From Capitulum mitella (Eukaryota; Arthropoda; Thecostraca; Pollicipedomorpha; Pollicipedidae): a DNA stretch of 64,000 nt. The position numbers and the translations under genes were made by a program. Below the pieces are notes generated by a model that did no database searches, was not told the origin of the DNA, and was given only the letters and a program-made list of their open reading frames with translations. The stretch is from contig CP099839.1 of NCBI GenBank assembly GCA_030062745.1, forward strand, positions 749,001 through 813,000, in the 5' to 3' direction. Below are positions 48,004-59,749 of this stretch, piece by piece (the first letter of the stretch is position 1; each line of letters opens with the position of its first letter).

Positions 48004-49185
48004 ATAGTACTTCATGGTTAATAATTGCTTACGTTTAGGCGTGGTGCGCCTTAGAACATAACTCCCCAAAAGTTTCTCAGCTCAGTTGCGACATACGCCT
48101 AGTTTGTCCCGCTTCAGCACAATGTTCTAGTCGCAGAGGAATTTTAAATCATATGCTGAAATCTTGCTCTGATTATCTGAACTAAGTGCCACGTTTGACA
48201 AAGAGTCAAAACGTCCCTGCGTGCTTTTTGGTGAACATAGATCTAAGACGACCGTATGGTGCTGCATTGTACACCAGCGCATTGTGAAACTGGATAACTG
48301 TCAGACATGCATCGTAGCCATATCAGCACAAGACTTGCTTCGACTTCGTGACGCACGAGAGCGGCAGGGACGAATTGGGGAGGAGCATAGCTCTCAGTTT
48401 GCGGGATTTGTGCTCTGTCTTGAGGTTCCCTTAAAACGCATTACTTCCAACATCAAGACTACAATGAGGTTTTACAACGTTATTGGGACGTGCCTGCTAC
48501 ATTGAGATCGTTGCAGATTAGAGCCCTGTTTTGACCGCTCCTGCGGAGTCTCCGTAATGGTCCCAAACTCCACTTCTTGCCGTCAGGGCGTCCAGGCGCC
48601 TCTGGAGTGATCGCTCGGTGGTGAGAACTTGATAGCTAAGGTCTCCTGCCCCAGCCGAATGGTAGCAGTGTGAGTGGCGCTCTATCCGTAATTCCATCCA
48701 GCTATAGTTCGTGCAGCGTAGCCAGATGGCGCAGCGGTCGTCGGGCTGAGAATGTGAAGGCGGTGTGGTTTGGATTGGTCTTCCTGGTCTGCGTGTAAAC
48801 TACAGCGAGTTGCATTCGTGTATAGGTCTAGGTTTCGCCTAGGCCGAGGAGCATTCATGTGGCGTCTTTGGGGCGTAAGAAATTCCTCCGTGCCCATTGA
48901 CTCCGGGTAAGGCATGACGTAAACTAAAGTTGGAACTCTTTGGAGGACGGGACAGAACTTGGACAGACCTGGGGAAATTCAAACACCGGTCCTAGAAACG
49001 TCCGCATCAAACTGTCGGATTCAATGGAGCGCAGCCAGTACAGTGAATGTTTTGCAAACCACGGCTTTTAACATTTAAACGTCATTGTCAGACAAACCAA
49101 CACGACAAGGGTTGAACGGCTTCCCTGGTGGGATTTTCTGTCTCTACATGATAATTAAGTCACTGTCGACGACCAGTTATGAATC
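48004..49185. other. No recognisable feature
   Basis: About 1.2 kb with no supported gene, RNA gene or repeat. Confidence 0.45.
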
Positions 49186-50389
49186 TTACCCCGTCCCCGA
49201 TTGGGGGGGGGCAGTTAACTGCCCCTCCCCCTGAGGTTTTTCTGGGATTGCGAAAGAACGAACAAACACAGAGTCACGAAACTTCGTGTACCTTTTGCTT
49301 CATCAGTTTTACATCTCGTGTCAAAATTTTGACCTCAGGTCAGGTCAAACAGACCTATGCCAAAAAAAGTTTAGCGTCCTCCAACTTCTTCGCAAAACAA
49401 GATATCTCAATAATACTTTCAGGGATTAGTGATCGTAATACATGCAACAAATCTGCTATCTCAGATTTTTCGAATTTTCCGGGTCATTGACCTAAGGTCA
49501 AACCCATTTTTAAGACATATCGTCGTTTTTTCGGAAATTTACGGAATATTTCATAACATTTTTAGTGTGAAGTTAAGCAGACATCTAGTTGCCGTCATTC
49601 GGCAAAGTATCAATGACTTTCAGCCATTGACCTGAGGTCAGGTCACGACTAACTGTTGCGAGCCAAAATGTACCACCGTCAAAATCGACGATAAATTACT
49701 CAGAATGGGTAGAAAATGGCAGAACTAGCTTCCACAGACGTAAGTAATACCAGGAACCTCAAAAAGTTCGAAAAAGTAGCATATTTTGGAAATAAACAGG
49801 CTCTCGCCAATAAAGCTCCGCCAGCTCTGTAGACTGGTAACTAAATAATTTCTCTAAAATTTAAGCATACAAAACCATCACAATAATCACTAAGAACAAC
49901 AAAATTGCCATAGATAGACTTTTTTCGCGAAAATAAAGGCGCGCTAAAATTAGTTCCCGTCAATTTGGTACCGCATACGGCAGCGGCGCACACCGACAAC
50001 TGGCGGGAGAATTGCCGTGTCTTTAGCTCAACGTTTTGGCGTATATATTGCACAAATCTGGGGAAATTAGACGTATATCGGCATCCGCGGGCCTTTACTT
50101 GTGCGCTGGTGCCTTTACCTAAGCGTTTTGAGTCACAGCCCTTGAGATTCAGGCCATTTCTCGGTCTCATGCAATCGGCTATGAGAAGACATATATAGGG
50201 CGCAAACCGCTTACATATTATCTAAAACTAAAAAATGAGACCAGTTTCGAGCTCTACTCGTCACAAGCTTTCCAACGGTATGCTTATTTTTTATCGTGCG
50301 ACCAACCGTTTGCGAGTTAGAGGGGGGCGGCCAACTGCCCCTCCCAGTCGCCCATGTTCGAAACGGACCGACGGTCGTGCGCGGGTTAA
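49186..50389 (+). mobile_element. TTAA-type MITE family 2, copy b (fullest copy)
   Basis: The element is about 49,190-50,385. It is flanked by TTAC (49,186-49,189, probably a mutated TTAA) and TTAA (50,386-50,389). Its ends read CCCGTCC on the left and, complemented, CCCGCGC on the right, followed on both sides by a GGGGCAGTT-type palindromic block. As in family 1, one end carries an extra block of about 28 bases between the tip and this palindrome. No coding capacity is present. Length (1.2 kb), TTAA flanks and end layout link it to family 1, although the interiors are unrelated. Confidence 0.75.
49330..49645. promoter_or_regulatory. Three everted AGGTCA repeats inside family 2 copy b
   Basis: TGACCTCAGGTCA (49,330-49,342), TGACCTAAGGTCA (49,488-49,500) and TGACCTGAGGTCA (49,628-49,640) are each two perfect hexamers back to back with one base between. 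The first and third are followed by a further GGTCA. Paired AGGTCA hexamers are the known binding unit of nuclear hormone receptors. Function here is inference. Confidence 0.4.
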
Positions 50390-51724
50390 TGTTGTCACGG
50401 ACCGAAGGAAACTTTTTAGATTATTCGATGATATCTGAATCACGTTTGTTTCCTTTTGTACACCACTGTTCAGCATGAATTGTGGCCATCATAACATTGT
50501 AAAAAATAAAAAAAATTATGGACTGAGCTTTGCATAAAATACATACTCGTCGTTCAGGCTGGGGTGAAGATGACCCACAACGATACATGGAGAATCACAC
50601 TGGCAAAAGTACAGAGAAGGTACAGATGGTTTTCAAACAAATGTGAACTGTATAAACGGCTGCACATATGGAGTTATTTTGCGCAGAAAGGCGCAATTCT
50701 CTCTTTCATATACTGAAGCTCATTCATTGCAATCAAGCGCCTAGAACAGTGTCAAGTTTTGTACGGGATTTTCTGAAATGTTGTTTTTAAGCGACACGTT
50801 AATCAGTACCTTGGTCCTCACATTGCGACCTGCGTCGTGTGAAACGACATGCGACATACACACGTTGTGAAAGACGATTGTTATTGATCCTGGCTTCATG
50901 ATTTCCGTTATTCATGCATCATAAAACTATGGTATTGATTTTACCGTGTCTGCCCATTTAAATGGGCTAGCTACATCCTGGAATAAGTAAAACGTCTTCA
51001 AAATTGTCTTCAGACATGGCGATACGCCGCCAGGGTGGGTTAAATCACACAAAACGATCCGATTCTTAATGCGACAAACCCCCTGCGCGGCGAACTACCA
51101 ATCAACAACTGTCGTCTGATATTGACTGATCGGAGATGATGCGTGATTGAAAATGCTTGGCCGGTAGTGCTGGAAACGATGCCCTGGGCTCATAAAATCC
51201 GCCGGTTTGGGGCCAAAATGCAAGGTGCCAAAATGCCAAAATGCCCGAAACATACGTTAAATTTGCTTTCTCCTGGCGCGAATGGGAATGTGTGGAGCTG
51301 AGCAGTTCTAAAGCAATATTATCGTCGGCCGGTAAGGCTTGTTTTGACCACAACAAAGCATTTTCATGAAATTGTAATGTTGGCCCATGACATGACCCAT
51401 GACAACATGCATGGAAAGTGTGCCTCAAGGACCTCGAAGTGGGTACCGAGTAGCACACGGGTAAGAGTCCACGGTAAGCAGGACTTGTTGCCCGGGCCCG
51501 GACGCCGCTGTCATGTTTCTGACCTCTGAGCGGTTTTGTCTCGGGTGCCGGATCAGATGGCGCTTGAGAATCTCTATTGTGCCCTGCAACTTGGAGGCAC
51601 GGCTACCGCCTGATGCGTAACTTAATTGAAAAGCGCGTTACTTAATTGCCTTGAGCGTCCATTAAACGAATATGTCGTGTTTTTAGTATCATTGCATTCA
51701 AACGGTTCTTAAAAAAATAATGCT
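50390..51724. other. No recognisable feature
   Basis: About 1.3 kb of ordinary DNA, no supported gene or repeat. Confidence 0.45.
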
Positions 51725-52941
51725 TTAACCCTATTCCCGGAGGGCTAGACGGTATGACCGATTCCCGGCAGGGGGGGCGGATTCGGCCCCCCCCCCTGAG
51801 ATCTCGAGAACTACTTATCCGATTTCATCGCAACAAACGGCAATCGATTTGCCGTGACGTGAACTACATTTTTATCAAAAAAAATTCAAAATTTTGAAAT
51901 TTGTGGATACAGGGGGCCAAAAATGTCAAAATGGGGGGTACTTTTTGACTTCTTATGACTCCGTTGTTTATGGACCAATTTCGATGAAACTGGCATCAAT
52001 CGAGATATTATGAATAGGGCTTTTACCATGGGTATGCAAATTTGAAATTTTGAGAAAATTGATGGGCGTTCACAGGGTTTCAAAAATAGGATGATTAGTT
52101 TTCTAATAACGGAATGAACAAAAGAGGCCAAAACACTTTTTTAGCTTCTGCTAGTCATGTTATGCTAAACAAGTACAAATCGCATTACAATGTTTGTATA
52201 ATGTTAGCATAGGCGGTGCCAGGGACATAAAAAAGGGGGAACTGTCATGGTCACACGTTCTTCAGGTCAACATGTGACCTTTGACCTTAAATGACCTCCA
52301 GTGACCTTGGTGTCACCTGGAATGATGTCGTGTGCATTCAAAATTATCTGTAAACGTTTTTAATCGATTAAATTCACTCTATTCCAAAAAATTCATTTTT
52401 TGGTTTTTGCGATATAGGGTACGTGCACTGACATTTTAGGTCATAGCTCCGTGACCCGACCTGATATCAAGCTGAAACTTGATACACAAGTAGAGGGCAT
52501 CTTTCTACGTTATATATATTCCGGGTTTGGCATTTGAAAAAACGGCGCCGAAATTATTGTGAAAAAACAAATTTTGACTTTTGACCTTGACCTGACCTTG
52601 TAAAGTGACCTCAGATAAACAAAACTGCATATGCACATTGCCCAACTATTTAGCTATATATTCATGCAAAATTTTAAGTTCTATCTTAAAAACTCTGTTT
52701 TTGGCAGGCATTTTCCTTTTACCCTCAACATGGCCAAAAATGACCTGAAGTGCCTCCCAAAAACGTTGCCTGGCTCCGCCCCTGAGCAAAATAGAATTTC
52801 GAAATTTTGTCACGGCGCGTAGAAGGAATAGCTAGGAAAAGTCACCAAGTTTCGTGAAGCTGCGTTAAAAAGCCTGGAATTGGCAAGCAAAAAACCCGAG
52901 GGGGGGGCGGATTCCGCCCCCCCTGCCGGGAATAGGGTTAC
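51725..52941 (+). mobile_element. TTAA-type MITE family 1, copy C
   Basis: The element is 51,729-52,937 with the same CCCTATTCCCGG/CCGGGAATAGGG ends as copy A. It is flanked by TTAA on the left and TTAC on the right (one change). It carries the same nested hAT-like block (about 52,208-52,784). It is close to copy A throughout and non-coding. Confidence 0.9.
52275..52287. promoter_or_regulatory. Perfect DR1 hexamer pair in family 1 copy C
   Basis: TGACCTTTGACCT, the same DR1 as in copy A, with further TGACCT half-sites downstream in the same order. Confidence 0.4.
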
Positions 52942-53250
52942 ATCTTACCGCGAAGTTGTAGCCAGTAGTTGATACAAATTTTGAGAAAAATTAGTTGTGA
53001 AAAAAGCCTCCATGCTTTCACTTGCCTGGGGGCGTGCACTGAAGAAGTCGTTGTGTCGGCTCATTCCACTTAAAGAAACGGGCAGGCAGTCTTCGCTGTG
53101 AACGCCGTTTGGACGAAGACCTGAGCTACGTCGCCGTGTCGTGCCGTTGGCCGTGGCTAGGTCTGTTCGGCACGCGATGGCCGAATATCAGCTCCTCGGA
53201 CAGTGCGGTCCAGTCGCCTCGCTGCTGCCAGAATCAGTGCGTCGTCCGAA
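52942..53250. other. No recognisable feature
   Basis: About 310 bases between a MITE and the 3' side of the lysyl oxidase-like gene. Nothing is recognised. Confidence 0.4.
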
Positions 53251-53256
53251 TTTATT
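53251..53256 (-). terminator. Candidate polyadenylation signal for the lysyl oxidase-like gene
   Basis: AATAAA on the minus strand, about 400 bases downstream of the stop codon. The sequence between has falling GC content, as expected for a 3'UTR. Confidence 0.35.
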
Positions 53257-53657
53257 TCCCCGTGTCACTCGGGCCGACGACTTACATTTTCTAGTCAGAA
53301 AACTACGATATCTGGCTAAGCTGTGGACTACGATTTTATCAGCATTTCACGGGCACCTGCCCGCACGTAACCGTGTCAAACGAACTGGCAGACAACCAAA
53401 AGAAAATAAACAGTTCTTCATTACCGCGCTACTCAGCACACAAGATCAGTGCCCGACAAAAATCGGACACATCGGCAGTGGCAAATAATCGCGCAGAACA
53501 AAACGACACTCAGTTCATCCCACGGGGATGGGCGAAGCGCTGGCGCACGTCGGGCGTTCCGGCGGCCGCGCCCGCCGCCGCGTCATCACGGCCCGGGGAT
53601 CGGTCGCCCAGGCGGCGTGCCCGCCGGCCGGGTGCGGCGCCGCCTCAGCCGCCGGCG

Positions 53658-55578
53658 TCAGGGTCGGCTCAGGCGGCAGTTGGTCACCGTGCCGACGGTG
53701 GCCGTGTAGTGGAAGTCGCAGGTGACGGCGTTGTTCTCCCAGGTCTGCTCGCCGACCTTGTATTCGCCGTTGATGACGACGCGCAGCTGATAGCGGCCCG
53801 GGTCGATGTCGGTCACGTCCAGCCACTGGCAGTCGATGTTGTGCGCGTAGCTGTCGGCGCAGCCGACGCTGATGCCCTGGTCGCCGAAGTTGGCGCAGCT
53901 GAAGCCGGGCTCGACGCCCGGCGAACAGGCCGAGTCCTCCAGGCAGAAGGAGGCCTTGTGGCCCTCGGCCACGCGCCGGCCGGCCGCGTCCGTCACCACG
54001 TACGTCGAGAACACCTCCATGCTGTGGTAGTGCATGTGGCAGGCGTGCCACTCCCAGGCGTGCTTCGGCAGGAACGGCCGGAACGCGGCCGTGCCGACGT
54101 TCATCACCTTGGTGGTGAAGCGCAGCAGGCGGCGCGGCACCAGGTGCCAGTCGGCGTTCTCCTTGCGGATACGGTAGGCCGACTGCGCCAGGCAGTTCTC
54201 TTCCATGGCGCACTGCAGGTAGAAGAGCTGCCGGTCCTCGAGGTAGGCCGACTGCATCATCACCTGGTGGTCGGGCATGAGGTCGGCCATCTCCTCCTCG
54301 CACACCACCGTGGCGATGTTGGTGTCCGGGTCGCCCGGGCAGAACATTTGCTCGTCGTGGCGACAGTCAATCAGCGTCTTCTCGTTGCCGACGCACTCGA
54401 GGCCGGACATGACCTTGCCGGTGCCGTTGCCGCCGAAGAAGCCGGTCTGCAGCGCCGCCGACGCGTAGCCGAGGCCTAGGGTGCGACACGCGACGTTGGC
54501 CGGCAGCAGGCTCCAGCCGTCGCCGCAGACGACGCCCCAGGGCTCGGTGCCCACCTTCATCTCGAGCCGACCCTCGCTCGGCACGCGGCCGCCGCGCAGC
54601 CGCAGCTTCAGCCGGCCCTTGGTCGACTCCCACAGGCTGGTCTTGGGCACCTCCGGCTCGGGCGGCGGCGCGTCGGTCGGCTGCGCGGTCGCCTTGGCGT
54701 CCTCCAGCTTCCGTCCGCGGCAGGTGATGCCGGCCAGCTCGCTCGGCGCGCAGTCGTGCTGCGCCCAGCCGTCGAAGCGGCACATGGAGAGGTTACGCTC
54801 GTTGCCCAGGCAGTACATGTTGTCCATCCAGAAGGTGACCTTGCCGTCCGGGTGGCCGTAGAAGCCGTCGTGCGTCGGCTTCTGCGCCGACTGGTAGCCC
54901 AGCTGGCGGCAAGCGATCTCCGCCTCGGGCATGTCCCACTCGTCGTCGCAGATGTAGCCCCAGCTGCCGTCGTGGAAGATCTCGATGTTGCCCTCGAACG
55001 GGCCGCGGCCGCCGCTGAGGCGCAGGTCGCCCTCGCGCGGCGGCGGGCCGGCCGGCTCCGGCGCCGCCGTGCTGGCCGCCGCCGCCGACGTGTCCACGAT
55101 CGGGCGGACCGTGTACGTCACCGAGCCGGCCGTGGCCACCCGGCTGCTGGGCCTGATGGGCGCGGCGGCGGCTGGCGCCCGGCTGGGCCGCGGCTGGGCC
55201 GGCTGCGTCGGCGGCAGCTCCGCGATCACCGCGCTGACTGTCGCCGGCGGGGAACTCCGTCGTCTCTGCCGGCCCCGATGGGGGTAGCGCCGCGGTCACC
55301 GTGCCGACGGACGCCGGTGGGGGCCCCGTCGTCTCCGCCAGCCGTGGTGGGGGCAGCGCTGCGGTCACCGCGCTGACTGTCGCTGACGGGGGCTCCGTCG
55401 TTGACGGCTCCAGCGTGGGCGCCAGCCGCTGGAGCCGCATCTGCTCGCGAAGGCGGCGCAGCATGCGCAGGCGGCGCATGCGGCGCTCGGCGCCCTCATT
55501 CTGGCGCAGCCGCACGGCAGCCGAGTCGACCAGCGCCGCCACCACCAGGCACGCCAGCGTCCACCGCACCAGGCGCAT
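53658..55578 (-). CDS. Lysyl oxidase-like protein with two SRCR domains (one apparent frame shift)
   Basis: A secreted copper enzyme of the LOXL2 type, oxidising lysines of matrix proteins. Single exon, about 639 codons. ATG 55,578 is followed by a signal peptide (LACLVVAALV, cut near residue 20), a basic stretch, then a Thr/Pro-rich part with three 23-residue repeats. Frame numbers below count from codon 55,229-55,227. SRCR 1 spans about 69-171 and SRCR 2 about 208-311, each cysteine-rich. The catalytic domain is about 312-523: copper histidines H398, H400, H402 in WHACHMHYHSMEVF, and the quinone-cofactor residues K425 (AEGHKASFCLEDS) and Y480 (DPGRY). Human LOXL2 has four SRCR domains, the fruit fly protein two. 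The frames before and after about 55,249-55,254 differ. Dropping one base of GAGTTCCCC restores the third repeat (PPATVSAVIAELPP), so a sequencing error or a broken allele is likely. The downstream frame has no ATG near its beginning, so it is not a separate gene. Confidence 0.95.
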
Positions 55579-56488
55579 GCCGACGGCCCCGCGTCGCGGG
55601 CGACACTGGTCGTCGGCCGCGGCGCCGCCGACGGCGCGCCACGTAGCCCAGTTGGCAGGCCCGGCTGGATGACGTGAACTGAGTCAACACGGCCTGTTTT
55701 TCCGGCGCTCATTTGGCGATGACATTAATTGTCGGCGAGCGGAGGCGGCGGCGGCGGCGTCGGGGCGCCGGCCAGTTATTCGAGGCCCAGAGTGAACCGG
55801 CTGACCTACGCATGAATCATGGGTCCTTGTGATGTCAGAGCTCAGCAGGGTGAGGGTCGCATCGGCGCCGGGCGCGGCCGCACTCGTCCGTTCGACGGGT
55901 TTACCGCTGGTCGCGTTACGGGAGGTTCCCTCATTGCCGGCAAAAACTGCCACCGCTATGTAGGAGGGTTCCACGACCGGTAACGGCGGTGTTTTTTGGT
56001 CGCCCGTGGCTGCAGAAATGTTCTGTGAAACGGTTCCGGGTGGTAAAAATCATGAGATCACGGACGATGTCTGAACTCATCAGGAATGTGCCCCATGACC
56101 AGCCGTCTGACATAACCTGCACGCGTCAAGAAGCTAGCCCAAATATGCATAGTCTCAGAAAAAAACACATCAAAATTGGACATCGATCCATTCAAACGGA
56201 ATGCTCCATCTCGGTCGACTTTTCCTAAATAGACTTGGTTAGGCTGAAAAATGTCTCTGATTACGTTTTCAGCAGTCTTTTTCTAAAGAAACATATGCAA
56301 GCTGTAAAAACATAATTGAGAACTATATCCTGTATTCATCTGCCAATATGACATAATACACAAGTGCATGCGTTCATTGGCCTGAGCCCCCTCGTGACGT
56401 CATGCAACAGCTGTGATAAGCCACCGCCGAAAAGGACATCGAAGAAGCGTGGAAACTCCGTAAGTGCAGTGCTAATACCGCACCGTTA
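55579..56488. other. Upstream region of the lysyl oxidase-like gene
   Basis: GC-rich to about 55,900, then ordinary DNA. It probably holds the 5' leader and promoter of the minus-strand gene. No TATA box or exon boundary can be fixed. Confidence 0.35.
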
Positions 56489-57714
56489 TTAACCCTATTC
56501 CCGGAGGGCTAGACAGTATGGTCGATTCCCGGCAGGGGGAGGGGGCGGATTCGGCCCCCCCCTTAGATCTCGAGAACTACACATCCGATTTCATTGCAAC
56601 AAACGGCAATCGATTGGCCATGATGTGAACTACATTTTTATAAAAACAAATTTTCAAAATTCTGAAAAGTATGGATACAAGCGGCAAAAATGTCAAAATG
56701 GGGGTATTTTTGGACTTCTTATAACTCCGTTGTTTATGGACCAATTTCGATGAAACTGGCATGAATCGAGAGATTATGGATAGGATTTTTACCATTGGTA
56801 CACACATCTGAAATTTTGGGAAAATTGATGGGCGTTCACAGGGTTTCAAAATAGGAAGATTAGTTTTTTAACAACTGAATGAACAAAAAAGGCAAAACCA
56901 CTTTTTTGGCTTCCGCTAGTCATCTTATGCTAAAGAAGAACAAATCGCATTACAATGTTCGTATAATTTTGTATAATAAGCATAGGCGGTGCCAGGGACA
57001 TGAAAAAATAGGGAACTGTCATGGTCACACGTTCTTCAGATCAACTTGTGACCTTTGACCTTAAATGACCTCCAGTGACCTTGGAGTCACTTGGAATGAT
57101 CTTGTGTGCATTTAATATTATCTGTAAATGTTTTCAATCATTTGAATTCACTCCATTTCGAAAATTTCATTTCATGGCAATTGCGACATAGGGTACGCGC
57201 ACTGACATTTTAGGTCATGGCTCCGTGACCCGACCTGATATCAAGCTGAAACTTGATACACAAGTAGAGGACACCTTTTGACGTCATAAATGCATTCCGA
57301 GTTTGACATTTGAAAAAAATAGCGCAAAAATTATAGCAAAAAAACAAATTTTGACTTTTGACCTTGACTTGACCTTGTAAAGTAACCTCAGACAAACAAA
57401 ATTATATCTGCACATTGCCCAAATAGTAAGCTATTCATCCATATAAAATTTTAGGTTTTATCTTAAAAACGCTGTTTTTGGCAGACATTTTCCTTTTACC
57501 CTCAGCATGGCCAAAATGGCCTGAGGTGCCTCCCAAAACGTTGCGTGGCTCTGCCCCTGAGCAAAACAGAATTTCGAAATTTCGCCACGGCACGCAGAAA
57601 GAATAGCTAGGAAAAGTCACCAAGTTTCGTGAAGCTGCGTCAAAAAGCCTGGAACTGGCAAGCAAAAAACCCGAGAGGGGGCGAATTCAGCCCCCCTTCC
57701 GGGAATAAGGTTAA
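56489..57714 (+). mobile_element. TTAA-type MITE family 1, copy D
   Basis: The element is 56,493-57,710, flanked by TTAA at 56,489-56,492 and 57,711-57,714. The left end CCCTATTCCCGG is intact; the right end has small changes. The nested hAT-like block is at about 56,981-57,559. Confidence 0.9.
57049..57061. promoter_or_regulatory. Perfect DR1 hexamer pair in family 1 copy D
   Basis: TGACCTTTGACCT is preserved as in copies A and C, with neighbouring TGACCT half-sites. Confidence 0.4.
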
Positions 57715-57783
57715 AAGTCGACTTCTAGGATTGCAAACTACAGCTTGGCTACCTAGCCCGCCAGCACAGCTGGGGGGAGGGGG

Positions 57784-57864
57784 GCGAGGGGACGGCCCCT
57801 CGCCAGGAGGGGACGAGGGATTTTCTAAAGGGGACGGCCCGCCCCTCCCCGCTTTAGAAAATCC
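57784..57864. repeat. Two adjacent hairpins, probably hAT MITE debris
   Basis: GCGAGGGG and CCCCTCGC (57,784-57,803) pair around a four-base loop. GGATTTTCTAAAG (57,818-57,830) pairs perfectly with CTTTAGAAAATCC (57,852-57,864). The GGATTTT...CTTAAAGGGG flavour resembles the ends of the hAT MITE just downstream, so this may be a rearranged inverted copy. Confidence 0.7.
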
Positions 57865-57984
57865 TGACTGCGCTCCTTACCTGGCCCAAAACACGGAACG
57901 AATGAGAGCATTCCCGTTCAATCTCCGAGTGCCTAACTACGAAATGAACATCATCAGGCTGAAATGCAGGTATTTAACGGTATC

Positions 57985-58167
57985 CTGCAAACGAGGAGCG
58001 CACGATTTTCTTAAAGGGACGGGGGGAGGGGGCGGAGCTCAGTGAGCACTGAAATCATACGAAAACCGCTTGCTGATAAGACGATGTGCAATGGGTTTCA
58101 CTAAAAGGCGGGTCTAAAAGGGGGGGAGGGGTGGACCCCCGCCTCTGGCCGTGCCAGTGCTGTAAAC
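57985..58167. mobile_element. hAT-type MITE, 167 bp, second copy of the 2.2-kb element
   Basis: The element is 57,993-58,159. Its interior aligns with 2227-2388 (GGCGGAGCTCAGT, GAAAACC, AAGACGATGTGCAATGG and other blocks). Its ends are eroded. The flanks CTGCAAAC (57,985-57,992) and CTGTAAAC (58,160-58,167) are an 8-bp target duplication with one change. Confidence 0.8.
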
Positions 58168-59749
58168 AGTTTCTCACCGCAATGACATTAAATGCTGTCG
58201 GATGCGCAGTGTTCCACGGACATTGCGCAAACGATGCAAAACATCTGCGCGTCCAAAATCTCCGCGGATCCAATTGTGGCTGCCGATTGGAATGGCCCGT
58301 CATTGATTCCGGCCGTCGGCCAAATCAATGCGGCGCTGGTGTGAATCGATGGCCGTGACCTGCGTTATCGGAGAGACGAATCGGGGATTTGCCGAATGTT
58401 CGCCGCTAGCGAACGGGAGCCGACGTCTGCCGTGCGTCGCCGGCAGACGGCCGGGCAGACGACCTTGGCCGGGCAGACAGTTTTTGTGACCAGTCTGGGA
58501 CCTTGACCGTGCCGTTGGCGCCTGTCGTTGCCAAAGATGGGAGCAGCTATAAGCCGAGCCAGAAAAACTGCAGGCCAATCTCCAACGACTGCGTTGTCCT
58601 GCATCGTTATTTTGCTGAGAGGTGAACAAGCGAATGAATGCATTCCGTCGTTAACATCTTGATTTAATCCCTGCTTTGTTTCTGTAATGGCAAGAAGTTA
58701 GGGACAGCTTTCGAAGGCAGGCAATGTAAACGTTGTTTACCGCCTGAAAAATCATGTTTTCAGCGGGCCTTTTCAACATGTATGTAGTTTTGGTGGACAC
58801 CAAATGGCACGAAATTCTGAAGCAATGATATACTTATTTTTCAGTTTAGAAGCCAGATAATGAGACAAGAACATTGTTACACCTTGTTTTTCTCGCCAAC
58901 TAGAAAAACAACCAGGCTGACAGCTTATTGTATGTTGAATGGTGCTTAGTCTGCAACTAGTTTCATACTAAATTTTCACATAATTTGCGTCATTAACTGC
59001 TCCAGTCGGTTATGAAACTATGATTTTAACACGAAATAACTTTTATATAAGTGCTTGCCATTCAGGTGGTGAAACATTTATTTTAAAAGCTATTATACCT
59101 GCACTTTAGATTTAATTAACCCAGAAGGATTTAGTTAAAGGTTATTTAGTTTAGACTAATTTAGGTGAGACTAGACTAGTGTTGTCAATGTACGCTTGCG
59201 GGTATGTCAAATAAGTGGGTTTTTAAATAAGGTCAGCTGGGTAGACGCCTTTTCATTGTGTTTCACTTGATGAGTGGTGAGGAATACGCCATCTTAATGT
59301 TCTGAATGGTTACCAGAATTCGTCGAGAGGTGTAGTGAAGAAAGCCATAGATGTCAAACGCTTGAAATGCCGGCAGCGGCATGGCATGTGCAATGTTGAG
59401 AACATAATCTGAATGAACTAGAGGCAAACTAACGCGTTGCACGGTTGGTTTAGGGTCAGAATCGAAGCTGTGTGTCGTGCACAGGCCTGTGCACTCACGC
59501 AGGTCTGTGCGTGGGTGCGCATGCCTTTATCTAAATAAAGATGCTAAGGTGGAGGATCCCAAGTCCTACAAGTTGCACTCTCAAATGGATGGTACCCTGC
59601 CACTGATGCCCGAAGTCTTGCTTGTTTTGGATGGGGTTTGACTTTGCAGTCCACCAAAAAATTTGGCGCCTTCGGGATCAGCGGTTCCCAAGCCAAGGGC
59701 AGGGGCGGATGCAGCGGCTCCGTTTGGGGGGAAGCAAACCGAGTTTCCT
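58168..59749. other. No recognisable feature
   Basis: About 1.6 kb, GC-richer at first and AT-rich after 58,650. No supported gene or repeat is seen. Confidence 0.45.
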
